This document shows positions 34,108 to 43,263 of a DNA stretch of 64,000 nt, one piece after another; position 1 is the stretch's first letter; each line of letters opens with the position of its first letter. The notes below the pieces were generated by a model. The model made no database searches. It had not been told where the DNA came from and saw only the letters and a list, made by a program, of their open reading frames with translations. The stretch is from an uncultured Lachnospiraceae bacterium. Lineage in GTDB: Bacteria > Bacillota > Clostridia > Lachnospirales > Lachnospiraceae. A program made the translations under genes and the position numbers. The DNA lies in the NCBI GenBank assembly GCA_910585075.1, contig CAJUED010000005.1, positions 69,880 to 133,879 on the forward strand. The letters run 5' to 3'.

Positions 34108-35334
34108 ATGGATAAAATAACATATTTGCTGAAGTATATATATCGGCTGTGGGGTATGGCGGGAAGGCTTGTGGATGCGCAGGGAGGCCTTTTGGCTGTT
34201 CTCACAGCCGGTTTTGAAAATTATGACCCGGTATTTACCAGTGCCGGGCTTTTGAGGGAACTGCTCAGATGGGGAAGAAAGACAGGGGGCAGATACGGGG
34301 CTTTTCAAGACGACGGTTACTGGTATTATGTGTTTCAGGGGCCGGAAAGTTATGTGATATGGGGGCCTGTGGTATTTGAGGAACATTCGGAGCATGAAAA
34401 GAGGATGTATTTAAAAAGACATGGTGTGGAGGAAAAGAACATACAGATTCCTTTGATGCACATCTGGCATTTTAAGGAGATTGTTGCTTTCGCCCATGGA
34501 CTGTTGTTTGAGGAATATGATAGGACGGCGGTTTTCGACGATGGGACGGAGCCGGAGGAATTTAAGCGGGAGTTCTATCCGAAGATTTTGGAGTACGGCC
34601 TTGAAAGGGCGGAATATGGGATGGAGCACCATTCTTTTATGGACGAAAAGAGATTTTATGGGTGGCTGATGGAGGGAGAGACGGGGACAAAGGAGGGGCC
34701 AGGGACGGAAAAAGGAACGCTGTCAACCCTTGAAGGAATGATAGGAGCTGCCGGGATGATGGCCCAGTCACAGAAAAAGGACGCGGAGTATGGCGCTGTA
34801 GCAAGTATTACGTTAGCCACCAGATATGCGATTGCGGCGGGGGCCCAGGAAAGCGAGGCCTATGCTTTAAGTGATGTGACGCTCCAGAGGCTTGCCGGAT
34901 TGGAAAGTGTGGTGGAGATTTACGATACTATGAGACGCGCCCTAAGGGAGTTTGGCAGCCTTGCCAGGGGGGCAAAAAAAAAGTCAAAATCCTGTTCTTC
35001 CTATGTGGAACAAAGCAGGGACTACATAGCGGAGCACATCTATGAAAAGCTGACCCTTCAGGAGATTGCGGAAAAGATTGGGGTGCATAAGGGGTATCTT
35101 TCACGGATTTTTTCCCGGCAGATGGGAATGACGCTGACGGACTATATTATGAGAGAGAAGGTATACATTTCCTGCAATCTTTTAAAATATTCAGACCGTT
35201 CGATTGCAATGATTGGGGAATATGTCAATCTTTCTCCCCAAAGCTATTTTACCAGAGTGTTTCGAAATGTGATGGGGGAAACCCCGGCTCAGTATCGGAG
35301 GATGCACAGAGATAAAAATTTCATAGAAAGTTAA
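34108..35334 (+). CDS. AraC family regulator
   Basis: A 408-residue regulator starting at ATG 34108 with GGAGG five bases upstream. The large N-terminal region (to about 300) is not a recognisable cupin and contains YWYYVFQGPESYVIWGPVVF. The last hundred residues are an AraC DNA-binding domain (LTLQEIAEKIGVHKGYLSRIF and SIAMIGEYVNLSPQSYFTRVF, ending ETPAQYRRMHR). It lies 120 bases before the GH3 gene in the same direction and probably controls it. Confidence 0.88.
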   Translation: MDKITYLLKYIYRLWGMAGRLVDAQGGLLAVLTAGFENYDPVFTSAGLLRELLRWGRKTGGRYGAFQDDGYWYYVFQGPESYVIWGPVVFEEHSEHEKRMYLKRHGVEEKNIQIPLMHIWHFKEIVAFAHGLLFEEYDRTAVFDDGTEPEEFKREFYPKILEYGLERAEYGMEHHSFMDEKRFYGWLMEGETGTKEGPGTEKGTLSTLEGMIGAAGMMAQSQKKDAEYGAVASITLATRYAIAAGAQESEAYALSDVTLQRLAGLESVVEIYDTMRRALREFGSLARGAKKKSKSCSSYVEQSRDYIAEHIYEKLTLQEIAEKIGVHKGYLSRIFSRQMGMTLTDYIMREKVYISCNLLKYSDRSIAMIGEYVNLSPQSYFTRVFRNVMGETPAQYRRMHRDKNFIES

Positions 35335-35405
35335 AATCAGATAAATAAAGTGAAAAACAGATAATACAAAAGGGGGAATTGGTACTACACTTTTTATAAA
35401 CGAAT

Positions 35406-35429
35406 TTCCCATGACCCTGCTCATGGGAA
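35406..35429 (+). promoter_or_regulatory. Palindromic operator-like site before the GH3 gene
   Basis: TTCCCATGA, six bases, TCATGGGAA: a perfect 9-bp inverted repeat lying 24 bases before the GH3 start. It may be an operator or a leader hairpin. The adjacent AraC regulator is one possible binder, although AraC sites are usually direct repeats. Confidence 0.5.
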
Positions 35430-35453
35430 TAAACGGTGAAGGAGAATAAGGCT

Positions 35454-37724
35454 ATGGAAAGAGACATCAAAAAAATTGTTTCGGAAATGACGCTGGAAGA
35501 AAAAGCCGGTATGTGCTCCGGCCAGGACTTCTGGCATTTAAAAAGTGTAGAGCGGCTTGGGATACCTGCGGTGATGGTATCGGACGGCCCTCACGGACTG
35601 CGCAAGCAGCCTGATACGGGAGACCATCTGGGAATCGGGGAAAGTATCGTTGCGGTCTGCTTCCCGGCAGCCTGTGCGGTTGCCTCCAGCTTTGACACGG
35701 AGCTGATAAACGAAATGGGAAAAACCCTGGGCGAGGAGTGCCAGGCGGAGGATTTAAGCGTGCTTTTAGGCCCTGCGGTAAATATTAAGAGAAGCCCCCT
35801 TTGTGGACGTAATTTTGAATACTTATCCGAGGACCCTTACCTTGCAGGAAAAATGGCGGCAGCTTACATAAACGGTGTCCAGAGCTGGGACGTAGGCACC
35901 AGCATGAAGCATTATGCGGCCAACAATCAGGAGTTTCGGCGCATGAGCTGTTCTTCCAATTTATCGGAGAGAGCTTTCAGGGAAATTTATCTGCCGGCTT
36001 TTGAGACCGCTGTAAAGGAAGCACAGCCTAAGACCATCATGTGCAGCTACAATAAAATCAATGGTGTTTACGCTTCCGAAAACCGCCATCTTCTCACAGA
36101 GATTTTAAGGGATGAGTGGGGATATGAAGGCTATGTGATGACAGACTGGGGCGCTGTGGCGGACCGAGTGAAGGGCATTGTGGCAGGACTTGACTTAGAG
36201 ATGCCGGGCAGCGGCGGCTTTAATGATGCAAAGATCGTTGCGGCAGTGAAGGATGGCAGCTTAGACGAAGCCCTCCTTGACCAGGCTGTGGAACGTATTT
36301 TGAAAGTTGTATTTTCTTATGTGGATAACCGTCATCCCGAGGCAGTGTTTGACAGGGATGTGGATCACGAAAAAGCAACGGCCATAGAGACAGAGTGTGC
36401 GGTTCTTTTAGAGAACAACGGAATTCTTCCCTTAAAGGCGGATGCGAAGGTGGCTTATATCGGCGAGTATGCGTCAAAGCCCCGTTACCAGGGCGGCGGT
36501 TCCAGCCACATCAATTCCAGTAAGGTATCCTCCGCTCTTGAGAGCGCAAAGACAAAGAACCGGACGGTATCTTATGTGAAGGGCTTCCCTTTTGACAAGG
36601 ATGAGGAAAATGAGGAAGAACTGCAGGCAGCAGTGCAGGCAGCGAAAGAGGCTGAGGTTGCAGTGATTTTTGCAGGCCTTCCCGATGTCATTGAGTCAGA
36701 AGGATACGACAGGAAGGATATGAGGCTTCCTGCTTGCCAGAATAAACTGATTGAGGCGGTGGCTGCGGTGCAGCCCAACACAGTGGTAGTGCTCCACAAC
36801 GGAAGCCCGGTTGAGGTTCCCTGGGCTGATAAGGTGGCGGCAATCCTGGAAATGTATCTTGGCGGCCAGGGTGTGGGCGAGGCCACAGACAGGCTCCTTT
36901 ATGGAGAGGTGAATCCTTCAGGACGTCTTGCGGAGACCTTCCCTCTTAAGCTTGAGGACAATCCAAGTTACCTGAACTTCCCGGGAGACGGGCTTAATGT
37001 GGATTATGCGGAAGGCGTTTACGTGGGTTACCGCTATTACGATACAAAGAAAATGCCGGTGCGCTGGGCATTCGGCCACGGCTTATCTTACACAACCTAC
37101 GAGTATGGTAACCTGAAAATGCCCGGGGAAACTCTCACGGACGAGGGCTGTGTGAAGGTAACCGTGGACGTGAAAAATACCGGCAATGTTGCAGGTAAGG
37201 AAGTGGTGCAGCTCTATGTCAGCGACAAAAACGGCACTGCGGGCAGACCGGTAAAAGAGCTGAAAGGCTTTGCAAAAGTAGCCCTTGGGCCGGGAGAGAC
37301 AAAGACCGTGGAATTTACCCTGTGCGCAAGAGACTTATCCTTCTACCATGAAGGACTTGGAGACTGGTACGCGCCATCCGGAACCTATGGGGTGCTGGTG
37401 GGATGCGCAAGTGATGAGGTTGCCCTTGAAGGTACCCTTTCCTTTGAGACGAAAAAGAGTCTTCCTCTGCATATAGACGGCTCCACCACAGTTGGTCAGC
37501 TATTAGAGAACCCTGTGGCGGCACCGATTGTAGGTGAGATGATGCAAAAGATGCAGAGTATGCTGGGAGGAGATACTGCGGAAACCCTTGGCAGTGGTGA
37601 AGAAATGGCGGAGGCAATGGCCATGGGAATGCCTCTAAAATCTCTGGCAAGCTTCGCAGGGCCTGAGGCGGCAGCAAAGATTGAACAGATGATGGGTACT
37701 TTAAATCAGATGCTTGGAAATTGA
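35454..37724 (+). CDS. GH3 family beta-glucosidase
   Basis: A 756-residue cytoplasmic GH3 enzyme without signal peptide. ATG 35454 follows AAGGAG. The N-terminal barrel has LLGPAVNIKRSPLCGRNFEY and the nucleophile Asp231 in VMTDWGA. The alpha/beta sandwich domain follows (AKVAYIGEYASKPRYQGGGS), then a fibronectin-III-like domain (VDVKNTGNVAGKEVVQLYVS). A 90-residue C-terminal tail (MMQKMQSMLGG and the end PEAAAKIEQMMGTLNQMLGN) resembles the helical tail seen on many clostridial GH3 enzymes. It hydrolyses terminal beta-glucosides or related sugars; exact specificity is unknown. Confidence 0.92.
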   Translation: MERDIKKIVSEMTLEEKAGMCSGQDFWHLKSVERLGIPAVMVSDGPHGLRKQPDTGDHLGIGESIVAVCFPAACAVASSFDTELINEMGKTLGEECQAEDLSVLLGPAVNIKRSPLCGRNFEYLSEDPYLAGKMAAAYINGVQSWDVGTSMKHYAANNQEFRRMSCSSNLSERAFREIYLPAFETAVKEAQPKTIMCSYNKINGVYASENRHLLTEILRDEWGYEGYVMTDWGAVADRVKGIVAGLDLEMPGSGGFNDAKIVAAVKDGSLDEALLDQAVERILKVVFSYVDNRHPEAVFDRDVDHEKATAIETECAVLLENNGILPLKADAKVAYIGEYASKPRYQGGGSSHINSSKVSSALESAKTKNRTVSYVKGFPFDKDEENEEELQAAVQAAKEAEVAVIFAGLPDVIESEGYDRKDMRLPACQNKLIEAVAAVQPNTVVVLHNGSPVEVPWADKVAAILEMYLGGQGVGEATDRLLYGEVNPSGRLAETFPLKLEDNPSYLNFPGDGLNVDYAEGVYVGYRYYDTKKMPVRWAFGHGLSYTTYEYGNLKMPGETLTDEGCVKVTVDVKNTGNVAGKEVVQLYVSDKNGTAGRPVKELKGFAKVALGPGETKTVEFTLCARDLSFYHEGLGDWYAPSGTYGVLVGCASDEVALEGTLSFETKKSLPLHIDGSTTVGQLLENPVAAPIVGEMMQKMQSMLGGDTAETLGSGEEMAEAMAMGMPLKSLASFAGPEAAAKIEQMMGTLNQMLGN

Positions 37725-37976
37725 TATTGAAACATTAAATGACTCTAAGGCGTCAATTCGGAAGAAGGCAGAGCTTCCGGGTTGGCGCCATTTGTTTTTC
37801 TTTTCAAAGGTCAAAAGATACCCCAGCCCTTCCCGGACAAAAAGGAAGCGGAGCAGATACAGACAGGTAAAAAGAGATTGGTTACATTTCAAAGGGGGAA
37901 TGGTTACATTTCGGAAATTTCAACAAAAGATCTGCCGATATATGTAATAAACCTATAAAGAAATTGGGGTGATTGT

Positions 37977-38690
37977 ATGCTAAAAATTGCAGTCTGTGAT
38001 GATGAGCCTGTATTTGTCGGACAGATTAGTGGCAGGATAAAAGAATATATGACGGATGCCGCGATACAGGGCTTTTTTTCCGGTGAGGAATTATTATCAC
38101 AGGGGGAGGTATTTGACATATATTTTTTAGATATTCAAATGGAAAAAATAAGCGGTGTGGAAACCGCTAAGAAATTACGGGAACTGGACGAAGAATGCGT
38201 TATCGTGTTTATAACCGGGGCAAAAGAATATGTGTTTGAAGCCTTTGACGTGGCAGCCTTGCATTATCTGATGAAACCCGTTGATAATGAGAAATTACGG
38301 GAGGTGCTTGAAAGGGCAAAAAAAGAAATAGAGAAAAAGCAGGGCTTAAAAAGCAGGCAGATATTTGTCAAAACAAGAAATAAGAACATAACTTTGGATG
38401 TTGCAGATATTCTTTATTTTGAAAATGAAATGCGCAAAATTGCCGTCCATACGGTGAGAGGGGAAATTTCATTCTATGGTGTTATGGCAGATATGGAGCG
38501 GGAAGCCGGGGAAGGCTTTTGCCGTTGCCATAGAGGGTATTTAGTGAATTTATCCTATGTGGCCGGATATGATGCGAAAAACATTTTACTTACCAATGGG
38601 GAGAAAATATATCTGTCAAAGGACAGATACCATGATTTTGTCAAACAGTATATGAGATACCTGCGGAATGGGGGTGCTTCTTATGTATGA
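37977..38690 (+). CDS. LytTR response regulator (AgrA-like)
   Basis: A 237-residue response regulator: receiver domain (1-120) with phospho-acceptor Asp52 in YFLDIQM, then a LytTR DNA-binding domain (about 135-235, with DILYFENEMRKIAVHT and FCRCHRGYLVNL). TTGGGGTGATTG precedes the ATG. The gene overlaps the histidine kinase start by eight bases, the standard arrangement for this quorum-sensing-like class. No agrB/agrD-type peptide gene is visible beside it. Confidence 0.92.
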   Translation: MLKIAVCDDEPVFVGQISGRIKEYMTDAAIQGFFSGEELLSQGEVFDIYFLDIQMEKISGVETAKKLRELDEECVIVFITGAKEYVFEAFDVAALHYLMKPVDNEKLREVLERAKKEIEKKQGLKSRQIFVKTRNKNITLDVADILYFENEMRKIAVHTVRGEISFYGVMADMEREAGEGFCRCHRGYLVNLSYVAGYDAKNILLTNGEKIYLSKDRYHDFVKQYMRYLRNGGASYV

Positions 38691-40116
38691 GGTTATACAG
38701 CCTTTTATAGAAGCCGCTGCATATATCATTGACGGGTACTGCCTGTGTATGCTTTTTGGAAAATTTGGCAGTCAGAGAATCAAAAGAGAAGCATTTAGCA
38801 ATATTTTAACAATATCAGCCTGGCTTGCTGTAAATTTGACAGTCAGAAACTTAGTGTTTTCCGATTTGCCATATACTCCGGAAAAATCTTTGCTGAGTTT
38901 TGTTTTCCGTATGTGTGCTATCTATTTGATCGGGGTATGTTTTTATAGAAACAGGCAGATCATACATTTATTTTTGACATTGCTTTTTATAGCCCTATTG
39001 TATGTTTTCAGTGAGATTGGATATATTGTCAGGCTGTTTTTGGTAGACGGGTTGGAGAGGTTGACATGGCATATAGAAGCTTTTCATAATGTGACAGCCG
39101 TTAAGCTATTGGTAGATTTTATATACTGTTTCATGGATATGACAGCGGTGGCGTTATTTTATTTTTCGATAAAAACCATAGTAAAGAACCATAACCATTC
39201 GATGGATGAAAGAAGCACAAAAGAACTGATTGCCCATATTTTACCTACTGTCCTGGGAAGTCTCGTTTCCGTGGCACTTTATTTTGTATTGCTTATGATA
39301 AATGAGCGGGGGTATATCGTGGAGTATGACAATTACAGGGCGATATATCTGTTTGTTATTATCGTTTTTGCGGCTGTATGGTTGATTATCTTATATGGAT
39401 TCCGGATTCAAGAGGAGATGATGGATTTGCAGGAGGAACGCACACAAAAAAGCGTTTTGGAGAACCAGATTTCGCAAATGCAAAATTCCATGTTGGAAAT
39501 GGAGCGTTTTTATGAGAGTGTCAGCCATGTAAAGCATGATATGAAAAACCAAATGGCAGTTATGGAAAAACTGTTAAGAGAACGGCAGATAACGGAAAAT
39601 GAAGAAATTACCGGATATTTTGAAGATATGCAGAAAACGCTGATAAATCTGGAACGGAAAATACATACGGGAAATGTGGTAAGTGATGCAGTTATCAGTA
39701 GCAAGTTCTATTATGCGGCAAAGGAATTAAAAGGTATCCATTTGGAAGCGGACGGCTTTCTGTTGACGGATAAGGTTCACGTAAGGGCTTATGACATAGG
39801 CATTATCTTAAATAACGGGTTAGATAATGCGATTGAAGCCTGCCGGAGGGCAAGACTGAAAAATCAAAATAAAGAGCTGTATATCAGGATTAAATCTTTT
39901 TGGAAACAGAAAATGTTTTTCATAGAAATTGAGAACAGCTTTGATGGGGAGATCGTATGGGGGAAAGACGGGTTTCCCTGCTCCCAAAAGGCTGATGGTA
40001 ATATACATGGCATTGGGCTGAAAAATATCAGGTATTGCGCATTGAAATACGGGGGTGATATGGATTGTATTGCGGAAGAAGAAAAATTCATACTGTCTGT
40101 TATGCTAAAGGGTTAG
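38683..40116 (+). CDS. Sensor histidine kinase with GHKL ATPase domain (AgrC-like)
   Basis: A 477-residue membrane kinase starting at ATG 38683 inside the regulator's stop region. The first 250 residues hold six or seven hydrophobic helices. The phospho-acceptor is His285 in VKHDMKNQ, followed by a GHKL-type ATPase domain (IILNNGLDNAIEACRRA, then HGIGLKNIRYCALKYGG). It is the partner of the LytTR regulator and probably detects a peptide or cell-surface signal. Confidence 0.9.
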   Translation: MYEVIQPFIEAAAYIIDGYCLCMLFGKFGSQRIKREAFSNILTISAWLAVNLTVRNLVFSDLPYTPEKSLLSFVFRMCAIYLIGVCFYRNRQIIHLFLTLLFIALLYVFSEIGYIVRLFLVDGLERLTWHIEAFHNVTAVKLLVDFIYCFMDMTAVALFYFSIKTIVKNHNHSMDERSTKELIAHILPTVLGSLVSVALYFVLLMINERGYIVEYDNYRAIYLFVIIVFAAVWLIILYGFRIQEEMMDLQEERTQKSVLENQISQMQNSMLEMERFYESVSHVKHDMKNQMAVMEKLLRERQITENEEITGYFEDMQKTLINLERKIHTGNVVSDAVISSKFYYAAKELKGIHLEADGFLLTDKVHVRAYDIGIILNNGLDNAIEACRRARLKNQNKELYIRIKSFWKQKMFFIEIENSFDGEIVWGKDGFPCSQKADGNIHGIGLKNIRYCALKYGGDMDCIAEEEKFILSVMLKG

Positions 40117-40157
40117 TAAACTGAATTTCAAGTAAATTTTTTAAGGAGGATTATATT

Positions 40158-40883
40158 ATGGCAATGGAGATTACCGGGAATCTTCCTGACTATTCGGTCA
40201 GGAAACAGAATTACAGCAGCTATGCAAACCAGAGCATAGCAGAAAGCAGTACGGCGAACAGCGCAAAGAAAAAGGAAACAGAAAAAACAACAGAAAAGAC
40301 AACTGATTATGCAAATGGACTGGCAAAACTTGTTCCAAGCGTAGATTTTAAGGTTGGAAATGCCTGCTCATCAGCCCGAAGCGGCAAGTCACTGACTGTT
40401 AATCCCAGGCTTTTGGAAAAAATGCGGAATGACCCCGAAAAAGAGAAGGATATGAAAGACATGATAAAAGGCGTTGAGTTTATGTCTAAATTGGCAGAGG
40501 GCATAGCGAAAGCCACTGGCTGGACCATAGTGTATCAGCACAGTTATATTGACGAGAACGGAAAATATCATTGCAGAATGCAAACCAGAAATGATTTTAT
40601 GTTAAATATGAGTGATAAGCTCCGTGAAGAAAGACGGAAAAATTCTGAGAAACTGCTTGAAAAGACAAAAGAAAAGGCAGCGGAAAAGGAAGATGAAACA
40701 ACAACTCCGAACAAAGCGGAGCAGCTTTTAAAAGAAAAAATAGCAGCTTCAAAAGGCGGCATGATTTATCTGTATGATACGGATATTAAGACAATTATCG
40801 AAGCCGCCAAAAAAGATAATGCAGGCAGGGCAAATACAAAACAGCAGGCGGGTGTTGGGGCTAATTTAGATTTGCAGGCATAA
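40158..40883 (+). CDS. Conserved hypothetical protein, possibly DUF6033
   Basis: A 241-residue, very hydrophilic protein behind AAGGAGG. The N-terminus is rich in Ser, Thr and Lys. The central block (VGNACSSARSGKSLTVNPRL, then KGVEFMSKLAEGIAKATGW) resembles what I recall of DUF6033 proteins of Clostridia. The C-terminal part is a charged helix. There is no signal peptide or membrane segment. It follows the two-component pair by 41 bases and could be in its operon. Function is not known to me. Confidence 0.7.
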   Translation: MAMEITGNLPDYSVRKQNYSSYANQSIAESSTANSAKKKETEKTTEKTTDYANGLAKLVPSVDFKVGNACSSARSGKSLTVNPRLLEKMRNDPEKEKDMKDMIKGVEFMSKLAEGIAKATGWTIVYQHSYIDENGKYHCRMQTRNDFMLNMSDKLREERRKNSEKLLEKTKEKAAEKEDETTTPNKAEQLLKEKIAASKGGMIYLYDTDIKTIIEAAKKDNAGRANTKQQAGVGANLDLQA

Positions 40884-40890
40884 AGGAGAT

Positions 40891-40983
40891 TCCGATTTTC
40901 GCAGACTCTGTCCTGGTAGTCCGTTCTGAAACCCATTTGCAAAGGAACTTCAAGAACGGACTCCTAGACACCGTAGAATCGGT
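40891..40983. other. Long imperfect hairpin between convergent genes
   Basis: CCGATT and AATCGG form the outer arms and AGTCCGTTCT pairs with AGAACGGACT further in, around a loop of about 25 bases. The right arm overlaps the 3' end of the flavodoxin gene. It probably acts as a shared transcription stop, although no U-run is present. Confidence 0.45.
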
Positions 40984-41477
40984 TCAATATACTTTTTGTC
41001 CGAAATATCATAAGACGAAGAAATCATTTTTACCATTACCTGCTCCGCTTCTGTTTTAGCTTTTTTGGCTTTAAGGGTTTTTACAAACATTTTCATCATA
41101 AGTTTAGACGGAGCAGGCATTTTCTCATAATTGAAACCTCCCGGACAATAAAATGTTTTTACTTTTTTCCGTTCCGATTCATTAAAATTTTTGTTAAGAG
41201 CCGCTTCAATTTCAGGATTGTCGATTGGACTTCCTCCAACACAAAATACAATTAGCTCTTTATCTGTCCATTTGTCCATATTTCCTTTAAACCAACTGAT
41301 TTTACTTATACTGCCCGCACAAGCCCAGCCTCCAAAAATAATTGCTTCATATGCAGAGAAATCTTTCTTTTTTGCAATGGAAAATTCAAGACAATCCGCT
41401 CCGGTCGCCTCTGCTATCCACTCGGCATAGCGCTTCGTAAACCCTGTTTGTGAACTATAAATCACTGCCATCTTCAT
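40950..41477 (-). CDS. Flavodoxin-domain protein
   Basis: A 175-residue flavodoxin-fold protein with an N-terminal FMN phosphate loop (VIYSSQTGFTKRYAEWIAE) and the following strands (AIIFGGWACAGSISK, then LIVFCVGGSP). It resembles the flavodoxin/protoporphyrinogen-oxidase (HemG-like) group used as electron carriers or quinone reductases. Its start overlaps the MarR stop by about four bases, so the two are one operon controlled by the MarR protein. Confidence 0.88.
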   Translation of the reverse strand: MKMAVIYSSQTGFTKRYAEWIAEATGADCLEFSIAKKKDFSAYEAIIFGGWACAGSISKISWFKGNMDKWTDKELIVFCVGGSPIDNPEIEAALNKNFNESERKKVKTFYCPGGFNYEKMPAPSKLMMKMFVKTLKAKKAKTEAEQVMVKMISSSYDISDKKYIEPILRCLGVRS

Positions 41478-41995
41478 TTCTCTAAATCTCCCTTTTTTTG
41501 ATTTTCCTTTTGTTCATTCATAACCCTCTTTTCCAAATTCTCTATTCCGGCATACAATTTTGATAAAAGAGTGAAAAGAGTTTCAATCTCTTTGTCCGTA
41601 TAAACTTCAAAAAGATATTTTAATTCCTCCTGGTATTTAAAAAAATCATTTACAAAATAGTCGTTTACCTTTTCGGTAGGACAGATACACACAGCTCTTG
41701 TATCGTGTGGGCTTTGCTGAATAGTGATAAATCCTTTTTTCATCAAAACATCCGCTAATTTCTTGATATTTTGTCTTGAGCAACCCAGTAAATTTCCCAA
41801 TTGGGTAAAAGTTAGTGTTTCCTTTGATTGTCTGACTATGGAAAGTAACATAAACTGCTTTAGAGACATTTCCGGAATATGGTTATCAAAAAGCGTTTGC
41901 AACTTGTTTCCGGCAATAAATAATGTGCTAAAAATAGCTTTTCTTTGGTTTTCAGTGGAATTTGAAAATTTTGCAGTCAAATCATCGAAATTCAT
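41474..41995 (-). CDS. MarR family transcriptional regulator
   Basis: A 173-residue MarR protein. The start at 41995 (MNFDDLTAKFSNS) has GGAGG spaced seven bases upstream; a longer frame to 42082 lacks a site. The winged helix contains TFTQLGNLLGCSRQNIKKLAD and the wing KGFITIQQSPHDTRAVCICP. It is co-transcribed with the flavodoxin gene and probably represses both by binding the palindrome at 42122-42168. Confidence 0.9.
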   Translation of the reverse strand: MNFDDLTAKFSNSTENQRKAIFSTLFIAGNKLQTLFDNHIPEMSLKQFMLLSIVRQSKETLTFTQLGNLLGCSRQNIKKLADVLMKKGFITIQQSPHDTRAVCICPTEKVNDYFVNDFFKYQEELKYLFEVYTDKEIETLFTLLSKLYAGIENLEKRVMNEQKENQKKGDLEK

Positions 41996-42121
41996 ATAAA
42001 TCCTCCATTCTTGCCGGCATCCCGTAAATTGTATGCATACAAAGTATGTTATGTGTACGAAGTACACTATGCGCAAGCACAAATTTGTCTGTGAAAAATC
42101 TATTTTTCACAGTATTCTCCT

Positions 42122-42168
42122 TATAGGTAACTTGTTGCACTTCTTATTATAGTAACAAGTTACCTATA
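42122..42168. promoter_or_regulatory. Perfect 15-bp inverted repeat, probable MarR operator
   Basis: TATAGGTAACTTGTT and its exact complement AACAAGTTACCTATA are separated by 17 bases, about 130 bases upstream of the MarR gene. A half site (TAGGTTACCTA) recurs at 42273. MarR proteins bind palindromes of this kind in their own promoters, so this is the likely autoregulatory operator. Confidence 0.75.
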
Positions 42169-42186
42169 TGTCAATATGAATGATAG

Positions 42187-42203
42187 AATTGAATGCAGTA
42201 TGG
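42187..42203 (+). repeat. 17-bp direct repeat, left copy
   Basis: AATTGAATGCAGTATGG occurs here and again at 46000-46016. The pair brackets the GIY-YIG/DUF6530/MoxR-VWA/XRE genes and may be target-site or attachment-site duplications. Confidence 0.5.
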
Positions 42204-42289
42204 ATTGCAATTAAATCAGAGGGAGGCATATGGGATCAGGTTGATTTTTATGTAGATGTTTTTAGGGGTTTTTAGGTTACCTAATTCAT

Positions 42290-42329
42290 AAAAAGTCTAC
42301 GGAGCGTGGATTGCCAGCGTAGACTTTTT
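42290..42329 (+). terminator. Intrinsic terminator
   Basis: AAAAAGTCTACG pairs perfectly with CGTAGACTTTTT around a 16-base loop. T-runs on one side and A-runs on the other allow it to work in both directions. Confidence 0.75.
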
Positions 42330-42385
42330 GCATTAGACTGAATTTCGAGGTGATAAGGCTGAAAGAATTGCATTCTTTCAACAAG

Positions 42386-42456
42386 CTGAACAAGTTCAGC
42401 TGAAATTTGTGCTACGGCACAAATTTGCACACAGAGAAAGGAGCATGGTTATAAAA
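42386..42456 (+). repeat. Family-B leader repeat, copy 1
   Basis: CTGAACAAGTTCAGC forms a tight stem; next, AAATTTGTGC pairs with GCACAAATTT around the stable tetraloop TACG. The leader ends GAAAGGAGCATGGTTATAAA before the ATG. Nearly the same opening and ending precede the GH4 gene at 57910-58006, so this is a mobile or duplicated 5' untranslated element. Confidence 0.65.
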
Positions 42457-42795
42457 ATGGATATGAAAAGAAAAAAGGAACTGTTAAACGAATGGAAAAA
42501 CCGTCACCCGGAAATGGGTGTTATCTCCATTTCCTGCAAACCTACGGGGAATTTGTTTCTGGGAATTTCAAAAGACACAAGGACAGGATATAACAGCCAC
42601 CGCTTCCAACTGTCAGTAAATCTCCACCCAAACAAAAAGCTACAAGAGCTATGGGACAAATACGGAGAACAGGAATTTGAATATTCCGTTGTAGAAGTGT
42701 TAGAATACGAAAACCCGCAGGACGACCAGACGGACAGCCTGTTAGAACTTTTGGAATGTTGTCTGATAGAAATGCCGGGCGCAGGGAGGATTTGA
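42457..42795 (+). CDS. GIY-YIG nuclease-like protein
   Basis: A 112-residue protein. The core (KPTGNLFLGISKDTRTGYNS, then HPNKKLQELWDKYGEQEFEY) aligns by eye with GIY-YIG domains: a GVI/FLG pair replaces GIY/YIG, and the HPNKKLQ...WxKYGE block is typical. Catalytic Arg and Glu are less clear, so it may not cleave DNA. ATG 42457 is taken as the start by analogy with the GH4 leader; 42445 is too close to the AAGGAG. First gene of a four-gene cassette. Confidence 0.65.
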   Translation: MDMKRKKELLNEWKNRHPEMGVISISCKPTGNLFLGISKDTRTGYNSHRFQLSVNLHPNKKLQELWDKYGEQEFEYSVVEVLEYENPQDDQTDSLLELLECCLIEMPGAGRI

Positions 42796-42797
42796 AT

Positions 42798-43262
42798 ATG
42801 AATGATAAAATTGTGTTGACGGCAGACAATTATGACCTTATAGACGGGCGCAATGCATACCGTTCCGCAATAAAAAAGCTGACATTAGGGAAACCCTGTA
42901 AGGAAGAAAATCAAAATATGCAGATTGCCGTACAGCTATGGACTGAAAACGAAAAGAAAGAACCGGAAATCAGTATGGAGCTGCCAATTCATCAGATTTT
43001 TGATTTGATGATTTTTCTTAGCAGGACGCTTCTCTATTTCAAAGAGGCTTACCGTTTCCCGCTGTTATACGACCCGGAGAACCCGACCATAGAGCGGATT
43101 GGAATACAGGGCGGTGTTCTTCCGGTAAGGGTATGTGTGGAAAACGAAAATATCGACAAAGATATTCAAGCCTTTTCCCTGTCTTTAAGCGATTTAGGGG
43201 AATTGACCGGGGAACGGCTTCGGGTGCTTACACGGATTTTAGAAGAATTGGAGTTGTATTAA
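42798..43262 (+). CDS. DUF6530-like conserved protein
   Basis: A 154-residue soluble protein starting at ATG 42798, eight bases after GGGAGG. The opening (VLTADNYDLIDGRNAYRSAI) and the central ELPIHQIFDLMIFLSRTLLY resemble DUF6530 proteins as I recall them. It is followed after one base by the MoxR-VWA gene, so the two are translationally coupled and probably act together. No catalytic motif is visible. Confidence 0.65.
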   Translation: MNDKIVLTADNYDLIDGRNAYRSAIKKLTLGKPCKEENQNMQIAVQLWTENEKKEPEISMELPIHQIFDLMIFLSRTLLYFKEAYRFPLLYDPENPTIERIGIQGGVLPVRVCVENENIDKDIQAFSLSLSDLGELTGERLRVLTRILEELELY

Positions 43263-43263
43263 A

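Noticed and set aside
40891..40983. Imperfect palindrome as an integron attC site
   Set aside because: It lacks the GTTRRRY and RYYYAAC core sites and no integrase gene is nearby.
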